NCBI RefSeq assembly: GCF_014705945.2
Contig: NZ_CP061538.1
Coordinates: forward strand, 1,984,001-2,048,000
Source: Rothia amarae
GTDB lineage: Bacteria; Actinomycetota; Actinomycetes; Actinomycetales; Micrococcaceae
Direction of reading: 5' to 3'
DNA: 64,000 bases
This document shows, in pieces, positions 16,197-25,803 of this stretch. The notes below the pieces were generated by a model that searched no databases, was not told the origin of the DNA, and worked only from the letters and a program-made list of their open reading frames with translations. How positions within the stretch are numbered: position 1 is the stretch's first letter; each line of letters opens with the position of its first letter. A program made the translations under genes and the position numbers.

Positions 16197-18128
16197 TTAG
16201 CTATTCACACCGCGCAAATCGAGGGTGAGCTCGGTTTCATCGCTGGCATTTCCTGTTACTTTGACGGGAATACCCCAGTCTTGCTGGTAGAGATGGCAGG
16301 CAGCGTGGTCGGGGATTTCCCCGCCAGGCTCGCCATCGCAGGCTGCAGCGCGAGCGGTAATGTGCAAAACCGCCTCGGTAATTTCGGGGTTGAGCTTAAG
16401 CGAGCGGGTGAGCCCCTGACTGGTTCCTGCACCTTCCACGATGAATTCTTCAGGAGTGGAGGAGACCTTCAGCTGAGTAGGATCACCCCAGCGGTAATCA
16501 AGTTTCTGCCCGCTGGGTGCAGTAAATCGGGACACCAGCTCCAAGGTTTCCCCGGCTAGCTGAGTAGCGGGACGTGCCGTCTGTGATGCACCCTCGTTCA
16601 CCTTTTGAGCCTTCTCTGGCAGGTTAACTCGTACCAGCTGGTGGGCGTTAGCTTCAACGACGACGAGTCGGGTTCCGCCGTCCTCGGTCGGCTCACACAA
16701 GACATCTGAGGGCTCATCAAAACCTCGGGCAAGGGTGGTAAGTTCTCCTGTTGCCGGGTCAAAACGGCGAATGGCGCCATTGTAAGTATCGGCTACAGCA
16801 ACCGACTGATCCGGCAGAACCGTAACTCCTAGGCAGTGCTGCATGCGCGCCTGTTCGGCGTCGCCATCGACGAATCCAAAGTCAAAAAGACCTCGCCCCA
16901 CGGCGGTAGATACTTGCACGGTATCGCCTTCAAAGCTGATAGAACGCAGGGCAGAAGTTTCAGAGTCCGCAACCCATAGAGTACCGTCGGCTGCTTCTGC
17001 AAGACCAGAGGACTGCGCGAACCATGACGCATCGGCGGCGCCGTCTTTGAGCCCCTCAGCACCGGTACCGGCAAAGACCTTAACCTGACCGCTGACCGGC
17101 TCAAAGCTAAAGATCTGGTGGGTTCCTGCCATCGCGATAATGAATTTTTCGGCGCGGGAAGACCACAGAATGTCCCAGGGGGAAGACAGCGCAACGGTCA
17201 GCGGATCGGCGCCGTCCACAATTTCGTTGGGATCCGCATTGCGAACGTTTTGCCCATCAATCAGTCGCTGCACTCCGCTACCTGCCAGCGTGGTGACGGT
17301 ACCGCTTGCCAGGTGCAGCCCGCGCAAACGGTGGTTGACAGAGTCAGCTACGACGACGTCGTAACCCAGTTTCTCGCGCAATTCGGCAGGTACTAAAGCA
17401 AGCCCCTGAGGTTCGTTAAAGCGAGCGGCAGTAGCGCCGCCGTCCGCCCAGCCCTTTTCGGGACCGCCAAAGGTTGCCAGAGCGGTCTCGAAATCATCCT
17501 TGACCTGTACCAGACGATGGCGTGCGGTATCGGTCACCAAGAAAGAACGCTCGCCGTCGGCAAATTCTGCGGGGAGTTCCACCGCTTTACCGGGAAACGC
17601 GAAAGTACCCTCTGGCTTGGGGCGGGGAACGTAGGGGCCGTCGCCGCGGTGCAAAGTACCCTTCTGCTCGTGCTCTTCGGCAAGTTCACGTACCAGAGAA
17701 ATCAGACCTTGAACATGTCCCTCCCCCGAAAGGTGCGCCACAATGTACCCTTCAGGGTCAATGACCACCAAGGTAGGCCACGCGCGCGCCGTATACGCCT
17801 GCCAGGTGGTCAGTTCGGGGTCATCCAAAATCGGGTGCTGAATATCGTAGCGATCAACCGCAGCAGCAAGTGCCTTGGGATCTGCCTCATGTTCAAACTT
17901 CGGAGAGTGAACGCCCACGGTCACCAAAATATCGGAGAATTCTTCTTCCAGCGGGCGCAACTCATCCAACACGTGCAGGCAGTTGATGCAGCATAAAGTC
18001 CAGAAATCAAGCACCACAATTTTGCCGCGCAGGGCTTCTAAGTCTAGATTTTTCCCACCGGTGTTGAGCCAGCCTCGGCCCACCAGTTCTGAGGCGCGAA
18101 CGCGCGGCGAACGAATTGATTCAGTCAT
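16197..18128 (-). CDS. Thioredoxin-like/NHL-repeat protein
   Basis: This 643-aa protein begins with a thioredoxin-like domain (about 1-160) with CCINC (Cys47 and Cys50 form the CxxC) and the cis-proline region ARAWPTLVVID. An NHL-repeat propeller follows (about 190-500), with repeats such as FNEPQGLALVP and GVTVLPDQSVAVADTYNGAIRRF. The C-terminal 130 residues form another beta-rich part. No signal peptide is seen, so it is probably cytoplasmic. Homologues occur in many actinobacteria; their role is not established, but redox sensing or repair is a fair guess. Confidence 0.8.
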   Translation of the reverse strand: MTESIRSPRVRASELVGRGWLNTGGKNLDLEALRGKIVVLDFWTLCCINCLHVLDELRPLEEEFSDILVTVGVHSPKFEHEADPKALAAAVDRYDIQHPILDDPELTTWQAYTARAWPTLVVIDPEGYIVAHLSGEGHVQGLISLVRELAEEHEQKGTLHRGDGPYVPRPKPEGTFAFPGKAVELPAEFADGERSFLVTDTARHRLVQVKDDFETALATFGGPEKGWADGGATAARFNEPQGLALVPAELREKLGYDVVVADSVNHRLRGLHLASGTVTTLAGSGVQRLIDGQNVRNADPNEIVDGADPLTVALSSPWDILWSSRAEKFIIAMAGTHQIFSFEPVSGQVKVFAGTGAEGLKDGAADASWFAQSSGLAEAADGTLWVADSETSALRSISFEGDTVQVSTAVGRGLFDFGFVDGDAEQARMQHCLGVTVLPDQSVAVADTYNGAIRRFDPATGELTTLARGFDEPSDVLCEPTEDGGTRLVVVEANAHQLVRVNLPEKAQKVNEGASQTARPATQLAGETLELVSRFTAPSGQKLDYRWGDPTQLKVSSTPEEFIVEGAGTSQGLTRSLKLNPEITEAVLHITARAAACDGEPGGEIPDHAACHLYQQDWGIPVKVTGNASDETELTLDLRGVNS

Positions 18129-18377
18129 CTGTAGCTCCTAGAAAATGATGAGAAGAGGATAGTGGTCTCTATTGGTTAGAGTACAACCCGGTTGGGTCTG
18201 CCCCAAGTTACCTTTCGAAGAGCGAAATATGAAGTTTTTCTACCTTCACCCCAGCGCAGTTCTCCGCGGCTCCCCTCGGCATTTAGCCGCGACATGAACG
18301 TGTCTTACGTATTTGCGTTGTAAAGTTACTGTGACTCATTTTGATCGCCACTATTTTTTAGCGCTGAAAGGTCGATC

Positions 18378-19769
18378 ATGGCAGAACACACAACACCGGT
18401 AGCTCAGGCTGAGCGGCAACTTTCGCGTTCGCTCAAACCGCGTCATCTTTCGATGATCGCCCTCGGCGGTGCCATCGGGGCGGGCCTCCTTGTGGCGTCC
18501 TCCACCGCGATTGTGACGGCAGGCCCGGCGGTTATTCTCTCCTACGCCATTGCAGGACTAGTGCTGACTTTGGTGATGCGTATGCTGGGCGAAATGGCAT
18601 CTGCTTCTCCAGAAACAGGCTCATTTGAGGCATACGCCAACCGTTTTATCGGTCGATGGGCTGGATTTAGCGTCGGGTGGCTCTACTGGTGGTTCTGGGC
18701 AGTAACCGTAGCGATTGAGGCAACGGCGGCTGCAACTATTGTGCATCAGTGGTCCCCTGCCATTCCTCAGTGGGCAGCTGCAGGCGTTCTTGTTTTGCTC
18801 ATGATGGTGCTGAACCTTGTCACCGTTCGTACCTATGGTGAAGCAGAGTTTTGGTTCTCCTCCATCAAGATTGGCGCTATTCTGGCGGTAATTCTCACCG
18901 GTGTACTCGCTTTGCTGGGCATTATTCCTAACACCCCTGCAACAGTTTCCAATTTGACGGCGGGGGGCGGATTCTTCGCCAACGGTATCGGCGCGGTGTT
19001 CACCGCCGTCCTTGCTGTTATCTTCTCCATGTTTGGGGCCGAGATTGTGACGGTAGCCGCCGGAGAATCTGAGCACCCGCAGGCGGCAGTCACTAAGGCA
19101 GTCAACGCCGTCGTTTTCCGTATTCTGTTCTTCTTTATCGGCGCGGTTGGAATCACTATCATGGTGGTTCCTTGGACCTCGATTACCTCCGGGCACTCTC
19201 CATTCGTCACGCTTTTTGAAGTGCTGGGCATCCCCTACGCGGGCGTCATCATGAACGTCGTGGTCTTCACCGCGCTCGTTTCCTGCTTGAACGCGGCGCT
19301 GTATAGCTCATCCCGCATGCTCTTTGCGATGGGTCGAAACGGCAATGCGCCCGCCTTTTTTGGCAGGGTATCTGGCGTCAAGAGCCCGTGGAGCGCCGTC
19401 ATCTTTTCGTCGCTGATTGGGTTGGCATCGGTACTACTCAATTACTTCATGCCAGAAGCCGTTTTCGCGCTGTTGGTCAATTCCACCGGCGCCATCGGAA
19501 TTTTTGTGTGGCTCATCATAGCCGTCTCGCAATTGCGCTCCCGCAAGGTTTTGGCTGCACAGGGAATCAATGTGTTGAAACAACCCGGCGTTTTGAAGAT
19601 GTGGCTTTTCCCTTACCTGAACTGGGCAATGATTCTCGCTCTCGGCGCGCTTCTAATCTTCATGGCGGTGACCGAAAGCCACCGGGTTGAGGTGCTTATT
19701 TCGACGACGGTCGCGGCGGTCGTCGTGGTGCTCGGTGTGTTGAATGCACGACGGCAGGCGAAGGGTTAG
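18378..19769 (+). CDS. Amino-acid permease, AAT/GabP family
   Basis: This 463-aa APC-superfamily importer has about twelve helices. RHLSMIALGGAIGAGLLVAS in helix 1 is the family's substrate- and ion-binding unwound segment, and FWFSSIKIGAI marks helix 5. It is closest by eye to GABA and aromatic or proline permeases (GabP type), but specificity cannot be read. The ATG follows GAAAGG at 7 bases. The 249 bases upstream, divergent from the NHL gene, hold its promoter, but I see no recognisable operator there. Confidence 0.85.
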   Translation: MAEHTTPVAQAERQLSRSLKPRHLSMIALGGAIGAGLLVASSTAIVTAGPAVILSYAIAGLVLTLVMRMLGEMASASPETGSFEAYANRFIGRWAGFSVGWLYWWFWAVTVAIEATAAATIVHQWSPAIPQWAAAGVLVLLMMVLNLVTVRTYGEAEFWFSSIKIGAILAVILTGVLALLGIIPNTPATVSNLTAGGGFFANGIGAVFTAVLAVIFSMFGAEIVTVAAGESEHPQAAVTKAVNAVVFRILFFFIGAVGITIMVVPWTSITSGHSPFVTLFEVLGIPYAGVIMNVVVFTALVSCLNAALYSSSRMLFAMGRNGNAPAFFGRVSGVKSPWSAVIFSSLIGLASVLLNYFMPEAVFALLVNSTGAIGIFVWLIIAVSQLRSRKVLAAQGINVLKQPGVLKMWLFPYLNWAMILALGALLIFMAVTESHRVEVLISTTVAAVVVVLGVLNARRQAKG

Positions 19770-19785
19770 CCTCCCAGAAGCTTTC

Positions 19786-19845
19786 GTACACCCAAAACGT
19801 TGAATACTCATCCAATATTCTCAGCATTCAACGTTTTGGGTGTAC
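19786..19845. terminator. Perfect 20-pair inverted repeat between convergent genes
   Basis: GTACACCCAAAACGTTGAAT (19786-19805) is exactly complementary to 19826-19845 across a 20-base loop. It sits between the permease and the copper operon's last gene. There is no T run on either side, so it is an atypical terminator, or a protein-binding site. Confidence 0.65.
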
Positions 19846-19874
19846 TTGAAACCTAATTTCCTGCCCCTCGCCCT

Positions 19875-22094
19875 CTACTTTCTCCGTTCATCCCGTTCGT
19901 TGAGGTCAAGGAACATGTCGTTGTAGGCGTTGAGCTCGGCGTCGCCATCGCGTTCTTCCTTGCGGTCAAAACGGCGCTGAACCTTCTTATCGTTCTGTGC
20001 CCAGAGCACGCCGACCATGACCGCAATAATCATGGTTGGAATTTCGCCGATGCCCCACATCAGGGATCCGCCCAGCTTCTGGTCATCGATGGCGGAAAGT
20101 CCCCAGGGGCGGCCGAGATTACCGAACCAGGACGCTGCCAGTAGGGTGTCCATACTCATCATGGCGATGCCTACGAAGGCGTGATAACCCAGGGTTGCAA
20201 TAAGCATAATGAGCCGGAAGGGGTAGCCGGGACGGTTAGGAATGGGGTCGATACCAATCAGAACCAGCGAGAAGATGTAACCGGTGATGAGGAAGTGCAG
20301 AATCATGAACTCATGGCCCACATGGTACTTGAGCACGAAGTTCAGCATGGGGGTGAAATATACAATCACAATCGAACCCGCGAAGTTCACCGCGGCGAAG
20401 ATGGGGTTAGTAATAACCTTTGACCACCCTGAATGTACCAGTCGCAGAATCCACTCGCGGGGGCCGCGGGTGCCGTCCTGCCTAGGTTCGAGCGCCATCA
20501 AAAGCAGGGTGACGGGCGCACCTAACACCAAGAAAATGGGCACGATCATAGTCAACGACATATGCTCCACCATGTGCGCTGAGAACAATACGCGACCGTA
20601 GACCGCGAGCGCGCCCGAAGTCACGTAGTTGAGCAAGAAGAGACCTACGAACCATGAGAGCAGCCGTACTACCGACCACTGACCACCTGCTCGTTTCACT
20701 TTTACGAAAGCCCAGAGGTAAGCAAAAGCTAGGAAGAGAATAACCGCTACCCAGAACCAGTCAAAACGCCACTGGGTAAACCATTCGGCGCGATGCGGCT
20801 CAGGGGGCATGTCGTACCAGGTGATAATGCGTACCGGTGAGGCATCTTCAGAGAGTGTTTCAGGTACCGGCGGTGGGGTGCGCGAGAGCGATACCGCTAG
20901 CCCGCTGGTAGCACCCATTAGTACGATTTCCACGAGAATTGCCGTCCATAGACCGCGAATGAGCCCGACTTCGCCGCGTTGCATTCCCGGGATGAGGCTC
21001 ATGCGGTGCAGCGCGCCGATTGCGCCGAGGACGAGAGTCAGCATCAACTTGGCGATGACCAGTTGTCCATAGGTTGTCGTGAAAATTTCATCCCAGCTAT
21101 TCATACGCACTGATGCGTTGACGACGCCCGAAAGAGTCACCAGCACAAAACCGCCGAGTGCCAGAACCGAATAGCGGCGCAGGACAACTACCGCCATTGG
21201 CGCACGACGCTCGGTAGCTGATTCGCTGCCGCGCGCAGATTCGGTGAGGGTACCGCTGCCGGCGTCTTGGGCCGAAACCTGGCGGGAGATATAGACCAGC
21301 GCGATGAGACCACCACACCAGAGCGCTACGCCTAGGAGGTGCAGTCCAAGAGAGTTGACCGCTCCCATGTGGTCGTCTCCGCCTGAGGAATGCCCACCCA
21401 ACGCCATGGAGACCAGCGCAATCATGGAAAGCGCCAGGGTGAGGAAGAGACCCATCAGCGAGCGAACACCAAAAATGAGGGTCGCCACAACTGCCGCCAC
21501 GATGACCGTGGTTGCTTGTTGTTTTCCGGAGTCAATCGTGGTGATGTAACTGGTAAGTTCCGATGTGTATGCGCTGGTGAGGCTTACCGGTCGCCCAGAA
21601 ATATCGGCGTAGGCAAGAATAAGCACGCAGAGCGCCAGAATGGTCCAGGCAACTGCCATAGCGGCGCCGAAATTCAGTAAAGAAACAAACGGTGGATATT
21701 CGTCACGTTCCAAGTTCTTCTGCCGTTGTTCTGCACTGTATTTGTGCGCCATGTTGATGCGATTTTTTCGCCAGGTGGAATCGCTAAAACGAGGAACAAT
21801 TCCGATTGCAAAAAGAAGGGAGCCCATCACCGAAATCATGGTGAAGTTGTGCAGAGTTTCGGCTACGGGCAGGCTCCATCGCACGAACCTTCCGGCGTCG
21901 GCCAGGTCGGTTGCTGCGTTGATGCCGAGCAGTGCCAAGGTAACCAGCAGGAAGGTGAGGGCGGCAAAAGGAAATACCCATACCCACTGACGGCTCAGAC
22001 CGCGCTTGTTCTCAGGCACGGTTTCACCGGCAGACGCCGCGCGGCTGCGCCCCGACGATGCCGAAGTGGTGGAGGGTGTTGGTTTCATAGCCAT
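19875..22094 (-). CDS. CopD-CtaG fusion membrane protein
   Basis: This 739-aa protein has about fourteen helices. The first half resembles CopD copper-import domains (HNFTMISVMGSLLFAIG, then GLHLLGVALWCGGLIALVY and LHRMSLIPGM). The second half is a caa3-type CtaG domain (LFSAHMVEHMSLTMIVPIFL, then HFLITGYIFSLVLIGIDP), with the histidines expected for copper. It probably brings copper to cytochrome oxidase or other extracytoplasmic cuproenzymes. The C-terminal tail is charged. The ATG follows AGGA. It is the last gene of a five-gene operon. Confidence 0.88.
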   Translation of the reverse strand: MAMKPTPSTTSASSGRSRAASAGETVPENKRGLSRQWVWVFPFAALTFLLVTLALLGINAATDLADAGRFVRWSLPVAETLHNFTMISVMGSLLFAIGIVPRFSDSTWRKNRINMAHKYSAEQRQKNLERDEYPPFVSLLNFGAAMAVAWTILALCVLILAYADISGRPVSLTSAYTSELTSYITTIDSGKQQATTVIVAAVVATLIFGVRSLMGLFLTLALSMIALVSMALGGHSSGGDDHMGAVNSLGLHLLGVALWCGGLIALVYISRQVSAQDAGSGTLTESARGSESATERRAPMAVVVLRRYSVLALGGFVLVTLSGVVNASVRMNSWDEIFTTTYGQLVIAKLMLTLVLGAIGALHRMSLIPGMQRGEVGLIRGLWTAILVEIVLMGATSGLAVSLSRTPPPVPETLSEDASPVRIITWYDMPPEPHRAEWFTQWRFDWFWVAVILFLAFAYLWAFVKVKRAGGQWSVVRLLSWFVGLFLLNYVTSGALAVYGRVLFSAHMVEHMSLTMIVPIFLVLGAPVTLLLMALEPRQDGTRGPREWILRLVHSGWSKVITNPIFAAVNFAGSIVIVYFTPMLNFVLKYHVGHEFMILHFLITGYIFSLVLIGIDPIPNRPGYPFRLIMLIATLGYHAFVGIAMMSMDTLLAASWFGNLGRPWGLSAIDDQKLGGSLMWGIGEIPTMIIAVMVGVLWAQNDKKVQRRFDRKEERDGDAELNAYNDMFLDLNERDERRK

Positions 22095-22142
22095 AATATT
22101 CCTGATGCGTTATATACGCTGTTGTGGGGTTTTCGAACGAGT

Positions 22143-23492
22143 CTAGGCGAAAAGCTTCTCGCCAATGAACCCTCCGGGTTGGCATCCGCCGGGTATCGCA
22201 AAAACTGCCGACCCAATGGGCACCGTCCAGGTATTGAGCATATCGAGTTCGGCTAGACGCCGCTGGATGGGCACAAATTGTTTAACGGGGTCTGCCTGAT
22301 AGGAGGCGAAGATTAGCCCAGAATTAGAGACTCCCCCGCTGGTTTGCCCGTGCTCGGAGAATCCTGACGCATCGCTGACGGGCATGTCGTAATTATATCC
22401 CCGCCGCAAAATGTGCTCTTCGGGTTTTTGAGCGGAGGCTCGACGGATATGCGCATAGGGGGCGATAACGTTGAATCCCAGCTCGTTTGTTGCCGAGAGG
22501 TCTGCCACGTCGTGCTCGTTAGTTCCCGTCAGCGGCGCGCCGTTGCTGAGTTTGCGCCCTACTGCGTCTTCACGCGCCGGGCGGTCTGCCTGATCCCAGG
22601 TATCTAAGTTCATGTGGATGCGGCGGATAATTACCGACGTCCCGCCATCTTCCCAGGGGGTGAGAGAATCGGCTTCTCCCCACACATACTCATTCATGGT
22701 ACCCGCCTCGGTGGTGGGGTTGACGGTGCCGTCTAGCTGCCCAAAAAGATTACGCATGGTTTGTCCGGGTTTCTCTGAACCATATGCTCGGCGGAAACCC
22801 TCTTGCACCCAGCGAACCCGCCCAAAAGAACGCACGTCCTTGAGAAGCATTCGCTGAGCGTGAGCGAGGGTGAGGCGATCGTCCGCGCAGAATTGCAGGA
22901 GCAAATCGCCGTCATTCCACTGCTGCTGAAGTTGGTCAATTTTTTCAAATGCCGGCAGCGGTTGTAGCCAGGAGGGCTTCTTCACGCCAGCAATTTCAAA
23001 GATTCTTTCGCCAAATCCTAGAGTTACGGTCAGAGAGGCAGCAACCTGGGCAAGTTCAGGTTCTTGGTCCACCACAGGTGTTTTACCTTCGGTGAGGTGC
23101 GCGGCGTCATCGGTGAGAATTCTGAGCAACCGCTCCAGACCATCTTTATCTATGCCGTTGTTGAGATCAACAGCAACGAAAGAGGCATAGGTTGGTGCCG
23201 GGGTTTCAATCCCCGCCTGGCGCGATCCAAAAAAAGGTACGCGCTGACCTATCAGCGGTGGCTGGGCTTCATCTTTCGGTTGGGATTTCTGCGCGGATTG
23301 AAGGGCCGTTTGAGTACCCAAAGTAGCGGCTACTCCCACCCCCAAACCTACGGTACCGGCGACGACGGCGCGTCGACTAGCGCCTGCCAGCGGGGTTGAC
23401 GATGCGCTGGCTTGGGCTGAGTGTTGCTCAGCCTTGGCGGTTTCAGAAAATGAATTTTCAGTACCCTGAAGCGGTTGTTCAGAATGACTCAT
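22143..23492 (-). CDS. Tat-exported DyP-type heme peroxidase
   Basis: This 449-aa dye-decolorising peroxidase has a twin-arginine signal: S39-RR followed by a hydrophobic run to about residue 65. The family motif GQLDG (251-255, Asp254) and the proximal heme ligand His348 in PYAHIR are present, with Arg363/364 in LRRGYNYD. It resembles EfeB and Streptomyces DtpA. The lack of EfeU and EfeO and the presence of PCuAC and CopC neighbours favour the DtpA type, in which the peroxidase works with copper-enzyme maturation rather than iron uptake. Confidence 0.9.
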   Translation of the reverse strand: MSHSEQPLQGTENSFSETAKAEQHSAQASASSTPLAGASRRAVVAGTVGLGVGVAATLGTQTALQSAQKSQPKDEAQPPLIGQRVPFFGSRQAGIETPAPTYASFVAVDLNNGIDKDGLERLLRILTDDAAHLTEGKTPVVDQEPELAQVAASLTVTLGFGERIFEIAGVKKPSWLQPLPAFEKIDQLQQQWNDGDLLLQFCADDRLTLAHAQRMLLKDVRSFGRVRWVQEGFRRAYGSEKPGQTMRNLFGQLDGTVNPTTEAGTMNEYVWGEADSLTPWEDGGTSVIIRRIHMNLDTWDQADRPAREDAVGRKLSNGAPLTGTNEHDVADLSATNELGFNVIAPYAHIRRASAQKPEEHILRRGYNYDMPVSDASGFSEHGQTSGGVSNSGLIFASYQADPVKQFVPIQRRLAELDMLNTWTVPIGSAVFAIPGGCQPGGFIGEKLFA

Positions 23493-23544
23493 AATGCGCT
23501 CACGTTCTCACGTTCAAAGGCGATTAGGGAGAATCAAAATGCTG

Positions 23545-24186
23545 CTAGGAGCAGGTGGGCATGGCTGATGCAGATTCGGAGGAACCGTGCATCGAGTGGC
23601 CCATGTTCATCTGAGAATCCATGCTTGCGGAGGAAGAGGCTTGTTCACCGGGCGCATATTCTTCTTTAGCACCAGAATAGTCGCGTGCTTGCCCCTCGAA
23701 CTCATAAGATTTCCCTTGGTCATCTTTGAGGGTTATTTTTACCGTGTGACCTGCAGGGATAGAGCATTTCATGTCCATGAGCATGATGTGATTTCCACCG
23801 GGTTCTAGCTTGAAAGTCTCCCCCGGTTCGATGGTCATCGAATCAACCTGTTTCATGGTGGTGGTACCGGTCTTCGGATCGATTTCGGTGGTGTGTAGCT
23901 GAGTCATATCGCTCACCGAAGATTCGGCGCTGACCAGCTTGATTGCTTTGTCGCTGTGATTGGTAACATCGCCAAATGCCGCCGTCATCTCCCCCTGCCC
24001 CGCTTTGACCCAGGTTTGGGTAAATTCGAGGTCAGATTTTTCGTTTGATGCGGAGACAGAAACAGAAGCCGAAGCAGAGGAGTTGTCCGCCGCGTTATCG
24101 CTTGATGCGCAGCCTGACAGCGCAAGACTTCCCAGAGCAAGCAGGGAGAGGGCAGGGGCAATAATTTTGTTGTTCATGTTCAACAT
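23545..24186 (-). CDS. PCuAC-domain copper chaperone lipoprotein
   Basis: This 213-aa protein has a signal peptide ending in the lipobox LSGC (Cys26 from the first start). The domain carries the Cu(I) motif: MTQLHTTEID and, further on, PGGNHIMLMDMK, which supply the Met and His ligands. A low-complexity C-terminal tail holds extra MDSQMNMGHSMH residues that may also bind copper. It is predicted to hand copper to oxidase or peroxidase partners outside the membrane. An internal start three codons in (MNNKII) is possible. Confidence 0.88.
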   Translation of the reverse strand: MLNMNNKIIAPALSLLALGSLALSGCASSDNAADNSSASASVSVSASNEKSDLEFTQTWVKAGQGEMTAAFGDVTNHSDKAIKLVSAESSVSDMTQLHTTEIDPKTGTTTMKQVDSMTIEPGETFKLEPGGNHIMLMDMKCSIPAGHTVKITLKDDQGKSYEFEGQARDYSGAKEEYAPGEQASSSASMDSQMNMGHSMHGSSESASAMPTCS

Positions 24187-24297
24187 GGTGTGATTTTTCC
24201 TTACAGTTCAAAGGGCAGCGCACTATGGCGTCTGCGAAGTATGAAAGCGTAGGTACGCCAGAAAGAGCTTTCATAAGAAAGCCGAAGAAGCGGGAAA

Positions 24298-24891
24298 TTA
24301 CCGCTGAGGGCGGCGGGTTTTGGCAATAATGGCAACAATTGCGCCAAATGCTACTAGACCTGCGAGCACAAAGAGTCCAAGCTTGACCACACCGTTAGAG
24401 TCAGTCGTCTGTTCAGTAGCCTCAGAAGTACTTTCTGCAGACTGCGAAGCTGCAACGCTCGAAGATTCCTGAGCACCCTCCCCTACGGTCAACTCATAGG
24501 AGCCCTGGATGGGGTGGCCGTCCGAGGAGACCACGCGCCAGGTCACGGTGTAGGTATCATCGTTAGTCCCATGACCTGCGATTTTCTGAACCACGGTTTT
24601 GCCCTTAACGGCGGGTGCACCGTTGGTTACCTCTTTACCTTCAGAGTCGGTTACCCGAACCTGAGTAGCACCCTCGACCTGGGTGAGTTCGCCGCTATAG
24701 GTAAGTTCAATGTCCTGAGGGGCTTCCTGCAGTGAGGAATTCTGTTCAGGAGTAGAGGAGACTAGCTCGTCGTGTGCTTGAGCGGGACCCATGAGCCCCA
24801 GTCCCAGAATAGCTAGAGAAGATGCCGCCGCTACTCGCAGCGAGGTTGAAAGAGAAGATGAGCGGGTGAAACTGGTGAATACTTTTTTCAT
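24298..24891 (-). CDS. copC: CopC-domain copper-binding protein
   Basis: This 197-aa protein has a signal peptide cleaved after AQA, leaving His40 at the mature N terminus. That His forms the Cu(II) histidine brace of CopC, and the second site lies in SSDGHPIQGSYELTV. A Ser/Glu-rich linker and a C-terminal helix (about 168-188) with a basic tail anchor it to the membrane. It probably takes up Cu(II) outside the cell and passes it to the CopD domain encoded downstream. Confidence 0.9.
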   Translation of the reverse strand: MKKVFTSFTRSSSLSTSLRVAAASSLAILGLGLMGPAQAHDELVSSTPEQNSSLQEAPQDIELTYSGELTQVEGATQVRVTDSEGKEVTNGAPAVKGKTVVQKIAGHGTNDDTYTVTWRVVSSDGHPIQGSYELTVGEGAQESSSVAASQSAESTSEATEQTTDSNGVVKLGLFVLAGLVAFGAIVAIIAKTRRPQR

Positions 24892-24913
24892 GATGAGTCC
24901 TTAAACAAGATAG

Positions 24914-25591
24914 TTAGTGCAGGGTTGAGAAAGAAGCAATAACTATCGGAGGACCGCGCACCACTCTGACATCAGAGAGTACCTGTTGAATCTGCGAAAT
25001 AGCCGACGGGCGCTGCGCCATTAGCTTCGGTAACCGGGGAATCATCGGCAGAGCAGGCAGAACAAACCATGCTCGCAGCTCACGTCTAAAGGCATGCTCA
25101 ATCTTTTCGCTGAGCTGTTCACCTCGGCGAAGCATCAGAAAAGTAATAAGAGCGGCGCCCAAATGCAAGGCAACCATTTGCCACGATAGATCGTGGTGCT
25201 GCGCCATCGCAGGGTGACCCAACGCAGCTCCTGCCGGCAACCCGTGGTGGGTGTGAGCCGCGGAAACCTGAGCCACGCTACCGGTGCTCATATAGAGAAA
25301 GTGCAGCAAACCCTGGGAAAGAACTACCGAAGCCGCCATGCCCAGTCGAGGTAGACGGCGCCCAGCAAGTGCCACACAAACGAGCGCTGAAAGCGCCGTG
25401 CAGAGTAACCAGAGCAGAGGATGCGGGAGATTCCCCCCGGCAAGACCGTGCGACGCCGCGCCCAAAATATTAGCGCCAGCGGCAACAATCCAACCACGAA
25501 TCAGGCGGTCTGAACGCGATAGAGCCGGTTCTCTCGGCCCCTTGAGAATAGTTGAGACTGGGGCGGTGCGCCCAAGCGTTGAACTACGCAT
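24914..25591 (-). CDS. Membrane protein of the copper operon, unknown
   Basis: This 225-aa protein has about four helices (around 33-50, 57-76, 80-100 and 140-158) and a His-rich external loop (SAAHTHHGLPAG, GHPAMAQHHD). The C-terminal third is hydrophilic. I do not recognise a family with certainty. It is the first gene of the operon leading to copC (22-base gap), and the histidines suggest metal binding. The start assumed is the ATG at 25591. Confidence 0.6.
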   Translation of the reverse strand: MRSSTLGRTAPVSTILKGPREPALSRSDRLIRGWIVAAGANILGAASHGLAGGNLPHPLLWLLCTALSALVCVALAGRRLPRLGMAASVVLSQGLLHFLYMSTGSVAQVSAAHTHHGLPAGAALGHPAMAQHHDLSWQMVALHLGAALITFLMLRRGEQLSEKIEHAFRRELRAWFVLPALPMIPRLPKLMAQRPSAISQIQQVLSDVRVVRGPPIVIASFSTLH

Positions 25592-25738
25592 AGTGCACCC
25601 TCTCCTCTCAACAACGTAACCTGTGGGTTTAATACCGGCAGATTATTAAAGTTTAGCGGACTCCCCGGCATTCTTCGCTACCGCGGCCCCGTGCCTTCGC
25701 TACGCTCCAGCACCCCACCGCTGTTATGAGAATACAAA

Positions 25739-25769
25739 AAAAGGGAGCCACCTGAGGTGACTCCCTTTT
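25739..25769 (-). terminator. Terminator of hup
   Basis: AAAAGGGAG/CTCCCTTTT with an inner CACC/GGTG and one C-A mismatch closes a 3-base loop. On the minus strand it runs into seven T, 35 bases after the hup stop. Confidence 0.92.
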
Positions 25770-25803
25770 CTCAGTCGAGCTGAGAAAGTCTGTTACAAGA
25801 AAA

